From the NCBI GenBank assembly GCA_036265325.1, contig DATAPH010000051.1, positions 1-46,625 of the forward strand: a DNA stretch of 46,625 nucleotides, given 5' to 3'. The DNA is from AC-51 sp036265325 (GTDB lineage: Bacteria > Actinomycetota > UBA4738 > HRBIN12). Of the stretch, positions 40,066 through 46,625 are shown in pieces. The position numbers and the translations under genes were made by a program. Within the stretch, counting starts at the first letter, position 1; each line of letters begins with the position of its first letter. Under the pieces are notes generated by a model. It had not been told where the DNA came from. It ran no database searches and worked only from the letters and a program-made list of their open reading frames with translations.

Positions 40066-41859
40066 TCAGTCGGAGAGGTCTGTCACGGCGCGGTGGGCTT
40101 GCGCGATCGCCTCGGATGCGAGCGGCATCCATGCAGCATCGGCGCTCGCGAACGCGACGTTTCCGCACCGCCTGCGCGCGAGCTCGTAGGGCCGGCGAGC
40201 ATCTTCCTCGGCCGCGTGCAGCGGGTCGCCCGCGTACGAGTAGCCGTGCCCCCATCGATTCACGGTGATCGCGGCGATGTCGGTCGCCGGATCGAACCCG
40301 CTGGGGCCGAGCATGCGGCCGAGCTCGTCGCGCACGTGGAACTCGAAGTCCTCGAACGTGGTGTCGTACAGCAGCTGGCGGGCTTGCCGATTCTGTTCCC
40401 GGCGATCCAGGTCTTGGTCGGGCACCGTCGGCACGTGCACAAGGTGCAGGACCATCGGCTCGTCCGGTGAGCTCGGGAACCGGTAGTCGCCGATGCTCAC
40501 TGGGTAGTCGAGCTTGAGCCGCGAGAAGAACCCCATCGGGTTGGTGATCTCGTGGACGCCGGCTTCGACCCATGGTCGCCAGTTGTGGACGGCAACCTTC
40601 GTGTACGACAGCGGCGCCTTGATGTTGCCGCGGAGGGCGCGCCGCTGGTCCCGCGGCAACTCGGGCATGATCCGCCCGATCATCATGTGGTAGCCGGCGA
40701 GGATCGCGTGTCGCGCGCGGACACCGACGAGCTCACCGTCGCGAACGTAGGCGACGCGCACCGCGTCACCGTCGTTCTCGATGTGTACCGCCGTGCTTCG
40801 AAGCCGCAGCCGCACCGGCTCGCCCGCGCGGTCGAGCCGGCCGTAGTCGAACCGCGCCGTCACGATGTCTTCCATCGTCGACCCGAGCGCGACCGATGGG
40901 ATCAACGACCGCACGATGAGCCGGGCGATCGACGCGTTCCCATCGGGGAAGTGATAGATGTACGGCTCCTCCATCTCGGCGAGCGCGCGCGGATCGGCCG
41001 CGAGCCGCATGCCCGCGAAGCCTGGATAGCCGGTCTCCATGGCGTCGAACGCCGTCACGCCGTCGACACCGATCGCGTAGAAGTCCAGCGACCGCCCTTG
41101 GAACGTGTCGGCGGCGAGCTCGTCGAGGCCCCAGTAGCGCTGGACATAGGTCCGGTAGCTGATCCGAAGGAGCGCATCGTGCTTCGCGTCGGCGTCAAGC
41201 GCAGGCATCGGGTCGCGGTCCGATGTATACAGCTCGGTCAGCGCCAGCCGAGACGCCTCTGGCAGCGGGAAGTCCGCGATGAAGTCCTCGGGCGAACGCT
41301 CGTGCATCCGGCCGATGGGGATGTCGTCGGCGACCATCCGCATCGGGTCACCGGTCACGAGCTTGTCCTCGCCGAACGCCTCCTTCGTGAAGAACTGGCC
41401 GCGCGAAAGCCCGAGCGATGGATAGAGGTTGGTGTCGAAGTACTCCTCGAACCGGTGGTGGTCGACGCCGAGCGCGGCGAGCAGTCCTTTCGCCTCCGGC
41501 CCGTACAACGCCTCGGGAGACTGGAGCGCCTCGCTGCCGCCGTAGCCGAGTAGGAACCGGCCGTCGACGGTGAACTCGTTGCGCTTCGCGTGGCCGCCGA
41601 AGTCGTCGTGGTTGTCGAGCAGCAGGATCGTCGCGTCCGGATGCCCGCGCCGGTAGAACCATGCTGCGGCGAGCCCGCTGATCCCCGCGCCGACGACGAC
41701 GAGATCGACGTCGCCCTCATCCTCGATCCACGACGGATCGAACCGCTCGCCGTCTCGAAGGGCGTGCGCCACCTCGAACGAGCCGGGGTGGCTCCCGCGC
41801 AGGCCCGTGGTCTCGGGCGGGTAGGCGCTTCCGTCTATGAAATGTTGCCGCGTAACCAA
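40066..41859 (-). CDS. FAD-dependent amine oxidoreductase, spermidine dehydrogenase-like
   Basis: A 597-residue flavoprotein. FAD binding is by VDLVVVGAGISGLAAAWFYR followed by LLDNHDDFGGHAKRNEF, a block seen in spermidine dehydrogenases and related FAD amine oxidases. The N-terminal extension (FIDGSAYPPETTGLRGSHPG, SFEVAHALRDGERFD) also fits that group. A second FAD segment is WGHGYSYAGDPLH near the C-terminus, and the end holds an EEDARRPYELARRRCGNVAFA helix. Polyamine oxidation is the best guess. The start is TTG 41859, supported by a GAGGGAG ribosome site four to five bases upstream; no ATG or GTG fits. No signal peptide is visible. Confidence 0.8.
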   Translation of the reverse strand: MVTRQHFIDGSAYPPETTGLRGSHPGSFEVAHALRDGERFDPSWIEDEGDVDLVVVGAGISGLAAAWFYRRGHPDATILLLDNHDDFGGHAKRNEFTVDGRFLLGYGGSEALQSPEALYGPEAKGLLAALGVDHHRFEEYFDTNLYPSLGLSRGQFFTKEAFGEDKLVTGDPMRMVADDIPIGRMHERSPEDFIADFPLPEASRLALTELYTSDRDPMPALDADAKHDALLRISYRTYVQRYWGLDELAADTFQGRSLDFYAIGVDGVTAFDAMETGYPGFAGMRLAADPRALAEMEEPYIYHFPDGNASIARLIVRSLIPSVALGSTMEDIVTARFDYGRLDRAGEPVRLRLRSTAVHIENDGDAVRVAYVRDGELVGVRARHAILAGYHMMIGRIMPELPRDQRRALRGNIKAPLSYTKVAVHNWRPWVEAGVHEITNPMGFFSRLKLDYPVSIGDYRFPSSPDEPMVLHLVHVPTVPDQDLDRREQNRQARQLLYDTTFEDFEFHVRDELGRMLGPSGFDPATDIAAITVNRWGHGYSYAGDPLHAAEEDARRPYELARRRCGNVAFASADAAWMPLASEAIAQAHRAVTDLSD

Positions 41860-41983
41860 ACAGCTCCCTCTGCTGCGCTGAGCCTACCCCGTCACGCGCA
41901 GGCGCGCGTTCCGTCGTTCTGCGTCACGCCGGGGTAGCATCGGCAGGTCGGGCTGCATCGGAACGGCCCGGCAGGGGGGACGG

Positions 41984-42553
41984 ATGGATAGCTCCTCGAG
42001 GATGGGTGCCCGGGCAGCCTCGGGCATGTGGTGGCTCTTCCTGGTCACGGGGATCTTGTGGTTGCTGATCTCCGTGATCGTGCTGCGGTTCAATATCACC
42101 TCGGTCGGATCGGTCGGCGTGCTGCTGGGCGTCGTCCTGATCTTCGCCGGTGTGAACGAGTTCATGGCGCTCGGCCTGCGCGATGTCGGGTGGAAATGGG
42201 TGCACGCCGCGCTCGGCGCGCTGTTCATCATCGGCGGGATCTGGGCGTTCGTGCACCCGATCGGCGCGTTCTACGAGTTGGCGTCGATCCTCGGGTTCCT
42301 GCTCATCTTGAAGGGCTCGTTCGACATCATCGGCTCGGTGATGCAGAAGGAGGTCAGCGACCTTTGGTGGCTCGGCCTCATCTCCGGGATCATCGAGGTG
42401 CTGCTGGGTTTCTGGGCATCGCAGCAGTACTTCGCGCCGCGCGCGATCCTCATCTTGATCTGGGTCGGGTTCATGGCGATGTTCCACGGCATCGGCGAGA
42501 TCGTGATGGCGTTCGAGGTTCGGCGCGCCGGCAAGGCGATAGCCGCCGTCTGA
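41984..42553 (+). CDS. HdeD/DUF308 family membrane protein
   Basis: A 189-residue six-helix membrane protein of the HdeD (acid-resistance membrane protein) family. Helices include WWLFLVTGILWLLISVIVL, VGVLLGVVLIFAGVNEFMAL, ALGALFIIGGIWAF, ELASILGFLLILKGSFDI, LGLISGIIEVLLGFWAS and ILILIWVGFMAMFHGIGEI. The two halves repeat (GFLLILKGSFDII resembles GVVLIFAGVNEFM), as is usual. Its role is probably stress-related, based only on the family name. ATG 41984 has CAGGGGGGACGG upstream. It is followed by a SHOCT gene after 127 bases. Confidence 0.83.
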   Translation: MDSSSRMGARAASGMWWLFLVTGILWLLISVIVLRFNITSVGSVGVLLGVVLIFAGVNEFMALGLRDVGWKWVHAALGALFIIGGIWAFVHPIGAFYELASILGFLLILKGSFDIIGSVMQKEVSDLWWLGLISGIIEVLLGFWASQQYFAPRAILILIWVGFMAMFHGIGEIVMAFEVRRAGKAIAAV

Positions 42554-42680
42554 TCATCATCGGCTCTGGTCCCGCGGGTTCGTCGTGAACCGGTGACCCG
42601 CGGGACCGTCGGCCGAGTTTGCACCGCAGGGGCCCTCGGCTAGAGTCTCGCCCCGCAAACCGTCGAAGGGAGTGGTAACG

Positions 42681-43061
42681 GTGCTCGCGACCGAATGGAG
42701 CTTCGGCTCCGTGATCTGGACCATGGTGGTCCTGTTCTTCTGGGTGATGGCGATCTGGATCTTCATCGCCATCTTCGCCGACATCTTCCGGCGAAACGAC
42801 CTGTCGGGATGGGCCAAGGCGGGATGGATCTTCTTGATCTTCATCGTCCCGTTCCTCGGCGCGCTGATCTACGTCATCGCCCGGCCGAAGATGACCGCGC
42901 AGGACAAGGAGATGATCGAGCAGGCGCAGGAGACCCAGCGCCGGGTCTCCGGGTATTCGCCGGCCGATGAGATCGCCAAGCTCGCGGAGCTCCGCGACAA
43001 GGGCGAGATCTCCGCGGAGGAGTACACCGACCTGAAGCGCAAGGCCACGATGCAGCTGTAA
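42681..43061 (+). CDS. Small membrane protein with C-terminal SHOCT domain
   Basis: A 126-residue protein. Two hydrophobic helices (VIWTMVVLFFWVMAIWIFIA, about 10-32; AGWIFLIFIVPFLGALIYVI, about 48-68) form a PLDc_N-like hairpin. After a charged linker, SPADEIAKLAELRDKGEIS with EEYTDLKRKA at the end is a SHOCT domain, a short oligomerisation motif. GTG 42681 is chosen because GAAGGGAG lies 7-8 bases upstream; GTG 42672 would overlap that site. Function unknown. A bidirectional terminator follows. Confidence 0.82.
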   Translation: MLATEWSFGSVIWTMVVLFFWVMAIWIFIAIFADIFRRNDLSGWAKAGWIFLIFIVPFLGALIYVIARPKMTAQDKEMIEQAQETQRRVSGYSPADEIAKLAELRDKGEISAEEYTDLKRKATMQL

Positions 43062-43092
43062 GCCAAGGCTCAGCGCCAAGCTCACGGTGGTC

Positions 43093-43119
43093 CGGGGCGG
43101 CCCCTTCGGGGCCGCCCCG
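43093..43119. terminator. Bidirectional terminator
   Basis: A perfect 12-bp GC stem, 43093-43104 with 43108-43119, around the loop TTC, followed on the plus side by TTCGTTCGT. It is placed exactly between the convergent SHOCT gene (ends 43061) and the large membrane protein gene (ends 43128). Confidence 0.75.
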
Positions 43120-43127
43120 TTCGTTCG

Positions 43128-44492
43128 TCAGATCCCGGGTGCGGGCGGCGTGGCGGGATCGGTCGGATCGATGGCGTGCTCACGTTCGGCGACGCGATAG
43201 ACGATCAGCTCGTACGCGCCGATCACGATCACGAAGAACAGCAGCCACCACAACGACAGGTTCCCGAAGAACAGGAGCAGCGCTGCGACGATCGCCCCGC
43301 CGACCATCAGTGGGTCGCGATGCGCCGCGACCCACGTCACCGTTTCGGAGCTCTCGTGACCACGGACCGCCGTGACGCCCGCGCGCCACATGTCCACCGT
43401 CCAGCTGCGGATCTTGACGGCCCACGGGTACGGGCCGGTGATGAGCGCGAGCACGAGCACGATCAGCGCGATCACGAGGAACCAAGCGGTGTACATCAGA
43501 AGGCTGCCGAGCACCCGGTCGATCACCGAGCGGGCGGCCGCCTGGTTCTCGGGCTGCGCCTTCGTGACGAGGCTGTTCGCCTGCCAGATCGCGAGCCGTC
43601 GCTCGATGATCACGATCGCAAGCGCGGCCGTGGCAAGCTGCAGCAGGGTCCGGCGCCTGTGTGGCGACACCCACAACGCGATCGCTGCAAACAGCAGGAA
43701 CAAGATGCCGAGGGCGACGACCGCACGCTGGGCAAGCTGCACGATGTCCTGGATCGTCGTCAGCGAGCTGGACCGGAAGATGACGATCGAGCCGAAGTCC
43801 TGCGGGAGCGTGATGCCGAGCGCGCTCTGCAACTGCGCGAGCGCTTGTGATGGGATCTCGTCCCCGGTGATCGTCGGCAGCGTCACCTGATGACCGATCA
43901 GGTCGGAGATCGTCCCGGAGATCGACTGGAGGCCCTCGTTGATCAAGGGGAGGACGTTGAGCACGACGGCGTCGTTCACGATCTGGAACGTGCTGCTCTT
44001 GTTCGCGAGCACCGCGACGATCTGTGCCTGCACCGTCCGGTTGAGCGAGGACCACAGCTGCTGGAACTGGTCGCTCGCGAACAGGTTCTGCAGCTGCGAC
44101 TGGACGACGCCGCTGAGCCCGTCCGCGAGCGGCCCCGCGAGGAACGCGAGGCGGGCGTCCCGTTCTTGCAGCACCTGACGCAGACGGTCTTGGACGTCGA
44201 GCGCCGTCATCGCTTCCTGCGTGATCGTGCGCGCGAGGTACTCCTGGACCGCCGGGTCGCTTGCGAGCGGCGCCACCGTCGCGACGTATTCGTCGGTGTT
44301 GAAGACCGTTCGTCTCGCCCACAGGCCCGGGACGGCAACGGTGAAGCACAGGATCGACAAGACGAGCAAGATCGCGGTGAAGACGGCGCGAATCTTCCGT
44401 CGCCGGCCGGGCCTGTCCTCGAGTTGTTCGACGCGCTGCTCGAGTGCGTCGCGTTCGGCGCGGAGTTGTTCGTTATCGCTCGTGTCGGACAT
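43128..44492 (-). CDS. Large membrane protein with extracytosolic domain, unknown function
   Basis: A 454-residue protein. An N-terminal coiled coil (EQLRAERDALEQRVEQLED) lies in the cytoplasm. The first helix (VFTAILLVLSILCFTVAVPG) is followed by a polar domain (about 60-250) that begins WARRTVFNTDEYVATVAPLA with repeated helical VQEYLARTITQEA and VQSQLQNLFASDQFQQLW, then three to four further helices (about 252-275, 280-300, 330-355, 395-440). It fits a widespread actinobacterial hypothetical family with the DEYV-x-T-V-x-PLA signature; no function is known to me. ATG 44492 starts the coiled coil. It is divergent from the YihY gene by 116 bases. Confidence 0.75.
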   Translation of the reverse strand: MSDTSDNEQLRAERDALEQRVEQLEDRPGRRRKIRAVFTAILLVLSILCFTVAVPGLWARRTVFNTDEYVATVAPLASDPAVQEYLARTITQEAMTALDVQDRLRQVLQERDARLAFLAGPLADGLSGVVQSQLQNLFASDQFQQLWSSLNRTVQAQIVAVLANKSSTFQIVNDAVVLNVLPLINEGLQSISGTISDLIGHQVTLPTITGDEIPSQALAQLQSALGITLPQDFGSIVIFRSSSLTTIQDIVQLAQRAVVALGILFLLFAAIALWVSPHRRRTLLQLATAALAIVIIERRLAIWQANSLVTKAQPENQAAARSVIDRVLGSLLMYTAWFLVIALIVLVLALITGPYPWAVKIRSWTVDMWRAGVTAVRGHESSETVTWVAAHRDPLMVGGAIVAALLLFFGNLSLWWLLFFVIVIGAYELIVYRVAEREHAIDPTDPATPPAPGI

Positions 44493-44608
44493 GGTCCCCC
44501 CAGGTCGGCGCGGTTCGGCGAGGATACCCCGCAGGACAACCGGTTCGCCGGCCCGAAGGTCCCGTCAGCTGCGGTACGGTCGGCACGCTCGGGTGAGCTG
44601 GAGGCTCG

Positions 44609-45574
44609 GTGCAGGACGAAGGCGAACCGAACGCGCGAGCGGACGATGGCGAGCAAGCGCCCAGGCGTCCGAGCGTGATCGCACGGACACGCGATCGTGT
44701 CACGCGGACGTGGGCGAGCGTCCTCGCCGCGCGGCCACGCATCCCCGCCCTCGACGCCGCGTTCGATGTCGGCGAGCGCGACCGTGACGTCGCAGGGGGC
44801 TTGCTCGCCGGTGCGGTCGCCTTCCGTCTGTTCCTGTGGCTCGTGCCCTTCGCGCTCGTCGCGGTCACGATCGCGGGCTGGGTCGCGGCGGACACCGACC
44901 TGTCGACGGACGATCTAGCCAGGCGGTTCGGGATCGTCGGCGTGGCGGCGCAGTACGTGAACGACGCCTCCAAGGAGTCGACCACCACGCTGGTGGTCAT
45001 CCTGGTGATCGCGCTCTACGCGTTGCTGCTCGCGAGCCGCAGCGCCGTTCGCGCGATCCGGCTGGCGCACCTGCTCGCCTGGCGGATGCGGATCGTGCGG
45101 TTCCACGGCTCGACCGTCGCCGCGCTCTGGTTCGCGGGTGGCGCGGCCGGCCTGGCCGCGGCCGCCGGGGTGATCAACACCGTGCGTGCCCGGAACCCGG
45201 GGCCGGGCTTCCTCTTGTGGCTCGTCTTGATCGTCATCTACGGCGTCGTCTGGCTCGCGGCGTCGCGCGCGTTGCCGCACCCGTCCGATGTGCCGGTGCG
45301 CGCCCTCGTGCCCGGAGCGGTCGTGTTCGCGCTCGGCACCGAGGTGCTCCACGTGTTGACGGTGGTCTGGTACGCGAACCGGCTCGAACACCGGTCGGAG
45401 CTCTACGGGGGCCTGGGTGCGGCGGTGGTCCTTCTTGCCTGGCTGTATCTGCTCGGACGGCTCGCGATCACGTCGGCGGTGGTGAACGCCAGTCTGTGGC
45501 GCCGGTCGCATCCCGCGGCCGACGATGAGCCGGGCGGCGAGGCGCCCGGGGTAGGGTTCGGGCCAGATGGCTGA
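44609..45574 (+). CDS. YihY/BrkB family membrane protein
   Basis: A 321-residue protein of the YihY/virulence-factor BrkB family (formerly misnamed ribonuclease BN). Residues 1-55 are polar and cytoplasmic. The first conserved segment is GGLLAGAVAFRLFLWLVPFA, and about six helices follow, including LVVILVIALYALLLASRSA and LGAAVVLLAWLYLLGRLAIT (last conserved segment), with AVRAIRLAHLLAW between. Its role is uncertain; transport or envelope function has been proposed for the family. GTG 44609 is used because no ATG is available before the first helix. It overlaps the next gene by eight bases. Confidence 0.85.
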   Translation: MQDEGEPNARADDGEQAPRRPSVIARTRDRVTRTWASVLAARPRIPALDAAFDVGERDRDVAGGLLAGAVAFRLFLWLVPFALVAVTIAGWVAADTDLSTDDLARRFGIVGVAAQYVNDASKESTTTLVVILVIALYALLLASRSAVRAIRLAHLLAWRMRIVRFHGSTVAALWFAGGAAGLAAAAGVINTVRARNPGPGFLLWLVLIVIYGVVWLAASRALPHPSDVPVRALVPGAVVFALGTEVLHVLTVVWYANRLEHRSELYGGLGAAVVLLAWLYLLGRLAITSAVVNASLWRRSHPAADDEPGGEAPGVGFGPDG

Positions 45575-46295
45575 AGAGGGGACGTTCTTCGGAGCACGCC
45601 GAGGATGGGCGCTCCGGCGGCGGTTCCGGGCGCTCGACAGCTATGGGCTGCTTCTCCTGATGATCATGGTGTCGCTCGTGGTGGCGGCCATCCCCACCGA
45701 GGGCCGCGAGAACCTGATGGCGGTGATCCGCACCGTCGTGCTTGCAGGTACGTTCCTGTTCGCACTGCACACCTCCGACGCGAGCCGATGGATGTACTAC
45801 GCGAGCGTGGTGCTCATCGTGATCGCCGTCTCCGCGAGCATCATCGTCGACGCCACCACGAAGACGGGTGCTGCGATCGACGCGTTCGCCGCGTTGTTGC
45901 TCGTCCTGTCGGGTCTGTTCGCGATCGGCCGGCGGTTCGCGGCCCATCCTGTGGTCACCGGCCAGTCCGTGCTCGCAGCGCTCTGCATCTACCTGCTGCT
46001 CGGCCTGGGTTACGCGGCGGTCTACGGGATCATCGGGGCCCTCGACCCCGTGGGCCTGTTCGGACCGGTCAACCTGGCGCAGAACAACATCGTTCGCATG
46101 TACTACAGCTTCATCACTCTGTGCACCGTGGGATATGGAGACTTCGTGCCGTACGCGAACTTCACCCGGATGGTTGCGGTCACCGAGGCGCTCGTCGGCC
46201 AGGTGTACTTGGTGACGATTGTCGCGTTGCTCGTGAGCCATGTTGGGCACGAGCGTCCGCGCCGGGAGCGGTCGAAGCCCGCCGAACCGAGCTGA
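45567..46295 (+). CDS. Potassium channel family protein
   Basis: A 242-residue membrane protein with an ion_trans_2-type pore. The selectivity filter is TLCTVGYGDFVPYANFTR (TVGYGD, about residue 190), flanked by the pore helix NIVRMYYSFI and inner helix VTEALVGQVYLVTIVALLVS. Four further hydrophobic helices precede the pore (about 25-42, 48-63, 68-90, 98-118), so it looks like a six-helix type lacking charged voltage-sensor repeats. There is no RCK/TrkA-N regulatory domain at the C-terminus, which ends shortly after the inner helix (HVGHERPRRERSKPAEPS). ATG 45567 overlaps the YihY gene by eight bases, so the two are coupled. Confidence 0.9.
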   Translation: MAEEGTFFGARRGWALRRRFRALDSYGLLLLMIMVSLVVAAIPTEGRENLMAVIRTVVLAGTFLFALHTSDASRWMYYASVVLIVIAVSASIIVDATTKTGAAIDAFAALLLVLSGLFAIGRRFAAHPVVTGQSVLAALCIYLLLGLGYAAVYGIIGALDPVGLFGPVNLAQNNIVRMYYSFITLCTVGYGDFVPYANFTRMVAVTEALVGQVYLVTIVALLVSHVGHERPRRERSKPAEPS

Positions 46296-46345
46296 GCGCA
46301 TCCGGTCGGCGGGCGTCGCCTCGACCTGGGCTCGAGTGATCGCCG

Positions 46346-46625
46346 TCAATCGGCCTGCCGCCGAAGGCAACGGAACCCGATGTGACTCGTTGATGTGTCG
46401 ACGGCTTCGCCCTGCCGAGCCGCCGGCCGGTAACGCAAGCAGTAGTTCGGGGCGCACAGATGTGATCCGCCCTTCATCACGCGGCGAGGGATCGTCCCGT
46501 CCGCGAAGCTCGGATCCATCTCGCTGACGCGCGGGTTCCGAGGAGCACAGCAAGCATGTTCGGGTTCACGGTGCGTCGGCGTGTAGTAGTCGCTCGTCCA
46601 TTCCCACACGTTCCCCGCCATGTCG
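46346..46625 (-). CDS. C-terminal part of a formylglycine-generating enzyme (SUMF1/FGE family)
   Basis: This partial gene runs off the right edge. Visible residues include MAGNVWEWTSDYYTP, the GNVWEW family motif, and MKGGSHLCAPNYCLRYRPAA near the end. The two Cys five residues apart in that block (LCAPNYC) match the catalytic cysteine pair of true formylglycine-generating enzymes, which oxidise a Cys of sulfatases to formylglycine using copper and oxygen. Many FGE-like (SUMF) paralogues lack one or both. The C-terminus SHIGFRCLRRQAD is the usual G-F-R-C ending. A sulfatase partner would be expected nearby but is not in the window. Confidence 0.88.
   Translation of the reverse strand, partial: DMAGNVWEWTSDYYTPTHREPEHACCAPRNPRVSEMDPSFADGTIPRRVMKGGSHLCAPNYCLRYRPAARQGEAVDTSTSHIGFRCLRRQAD

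Overview
The window is high-GC DNA with many GTG/TTG starts, tightly packed ATGA-type gene overlaps and a set of families typical of Actinomycetota (an Rv2578c-like radical SAM protein, SCO4226-like DUF4242, a caa3-type oxidase operon with CtaG, a YihY/BrkB protein, a DUF5661 protein). It most resembles an uncultured, aerobic, soil-type actinobacterial lineage. The genus cannot be named from sequence alone. No phage, insertion sequence, CRISPR array or rRNA was seen. One tRNA, tRNA-Arg(CCT) with an encoded CCA end, is present.

Layout. 1-2.4 kb: tail of a small unknown gene, a GNAT acetyltransferase, a GNAT-like remnant on the minus strand, a proline-iminopeptidase-type hydrolase and a DUF5661 protein. 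2.5-4.3 kb: a COG4705 membrane protein, an undecaprenyl-diphosphatase with an altered active-site motif, and the tRNA. 4.8-6.9 kb: three exported proteins of unknown function, two of them translationally coupled with C-terminal membrane anchors, the third a probable lipoprotein. 6.9-13.1 kb (minus): a two-gene signalling operon, a REC-class III nucleotide cyclase and a 1678-residue six-GAF hybrid histidine kinase with two REC domains and an HPt domain. 13.2-15.0 kb: a YtcJ-type amidohydrolase. 15.1-18.1 kb: a Gly-rich-tailed membrane protein convergent with a four-gene minus operon (two small membrane proteins, ApbE flavin transferase, ferric-reductase-like haem protein), probably an extracytosolic redox module.

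18.2-26.6 kb is a mixed set: a helical unknown, a possible 40-residue zinc ribbon, a secreted phosphoesterase, an AraC regulator divergent from a DUF4242 protein, an SRPBCC protein, an SQR-like flavoprotein, agmatine deiminase, a secreted purple-acid-phosphatase-like enzyme and a GNAT protein. 26.6-29.5 kb: an MgtA-type Mg2+ P-type ATPase with a long, structured 5' leader ending in a 15-bp hairpin. 29.6-30.5 kb: a secreted polysaccharide deacetylase.

30.4-38.0 kb is a respiratory block. A minus operon encodes oxidase subunits II (with fused cytochrome c), I (with a subunit-IV-like tail), III, an unknown three-helix protein and CtaG. Divergent from it are a Tat/lipobox small subunit and a GMC flavoprotein with an Fe-S-type Cys cluster, resembling periplasmic sugar dehydrogenases without their usual cytochrome c subunit. 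The oxidase could supply the missing cytochrome domain, which is an inference. 38-46.6 kb: a beta-propeller protein, a radical SAM enzyme, a spermidine-dehydrogenase-like flavoprotein, HdeD, a SHOCT protein, a large membrane protein, YihY/BrkB, a K+ channel and, at the right edge, the C-terminus of a formylglycine-generating-enzyme-type protein with both catalytic cysteines.

The items most worth follow-up are the three exact 507-bp GAF units in the kinase, the kinase-cyclase phosphorelay pair, the ApbE cluster with no visible flavin acceptor, the UppP His-to-Gln change, the mgtA leader, and the dehydrogenase-oxidase divergon.
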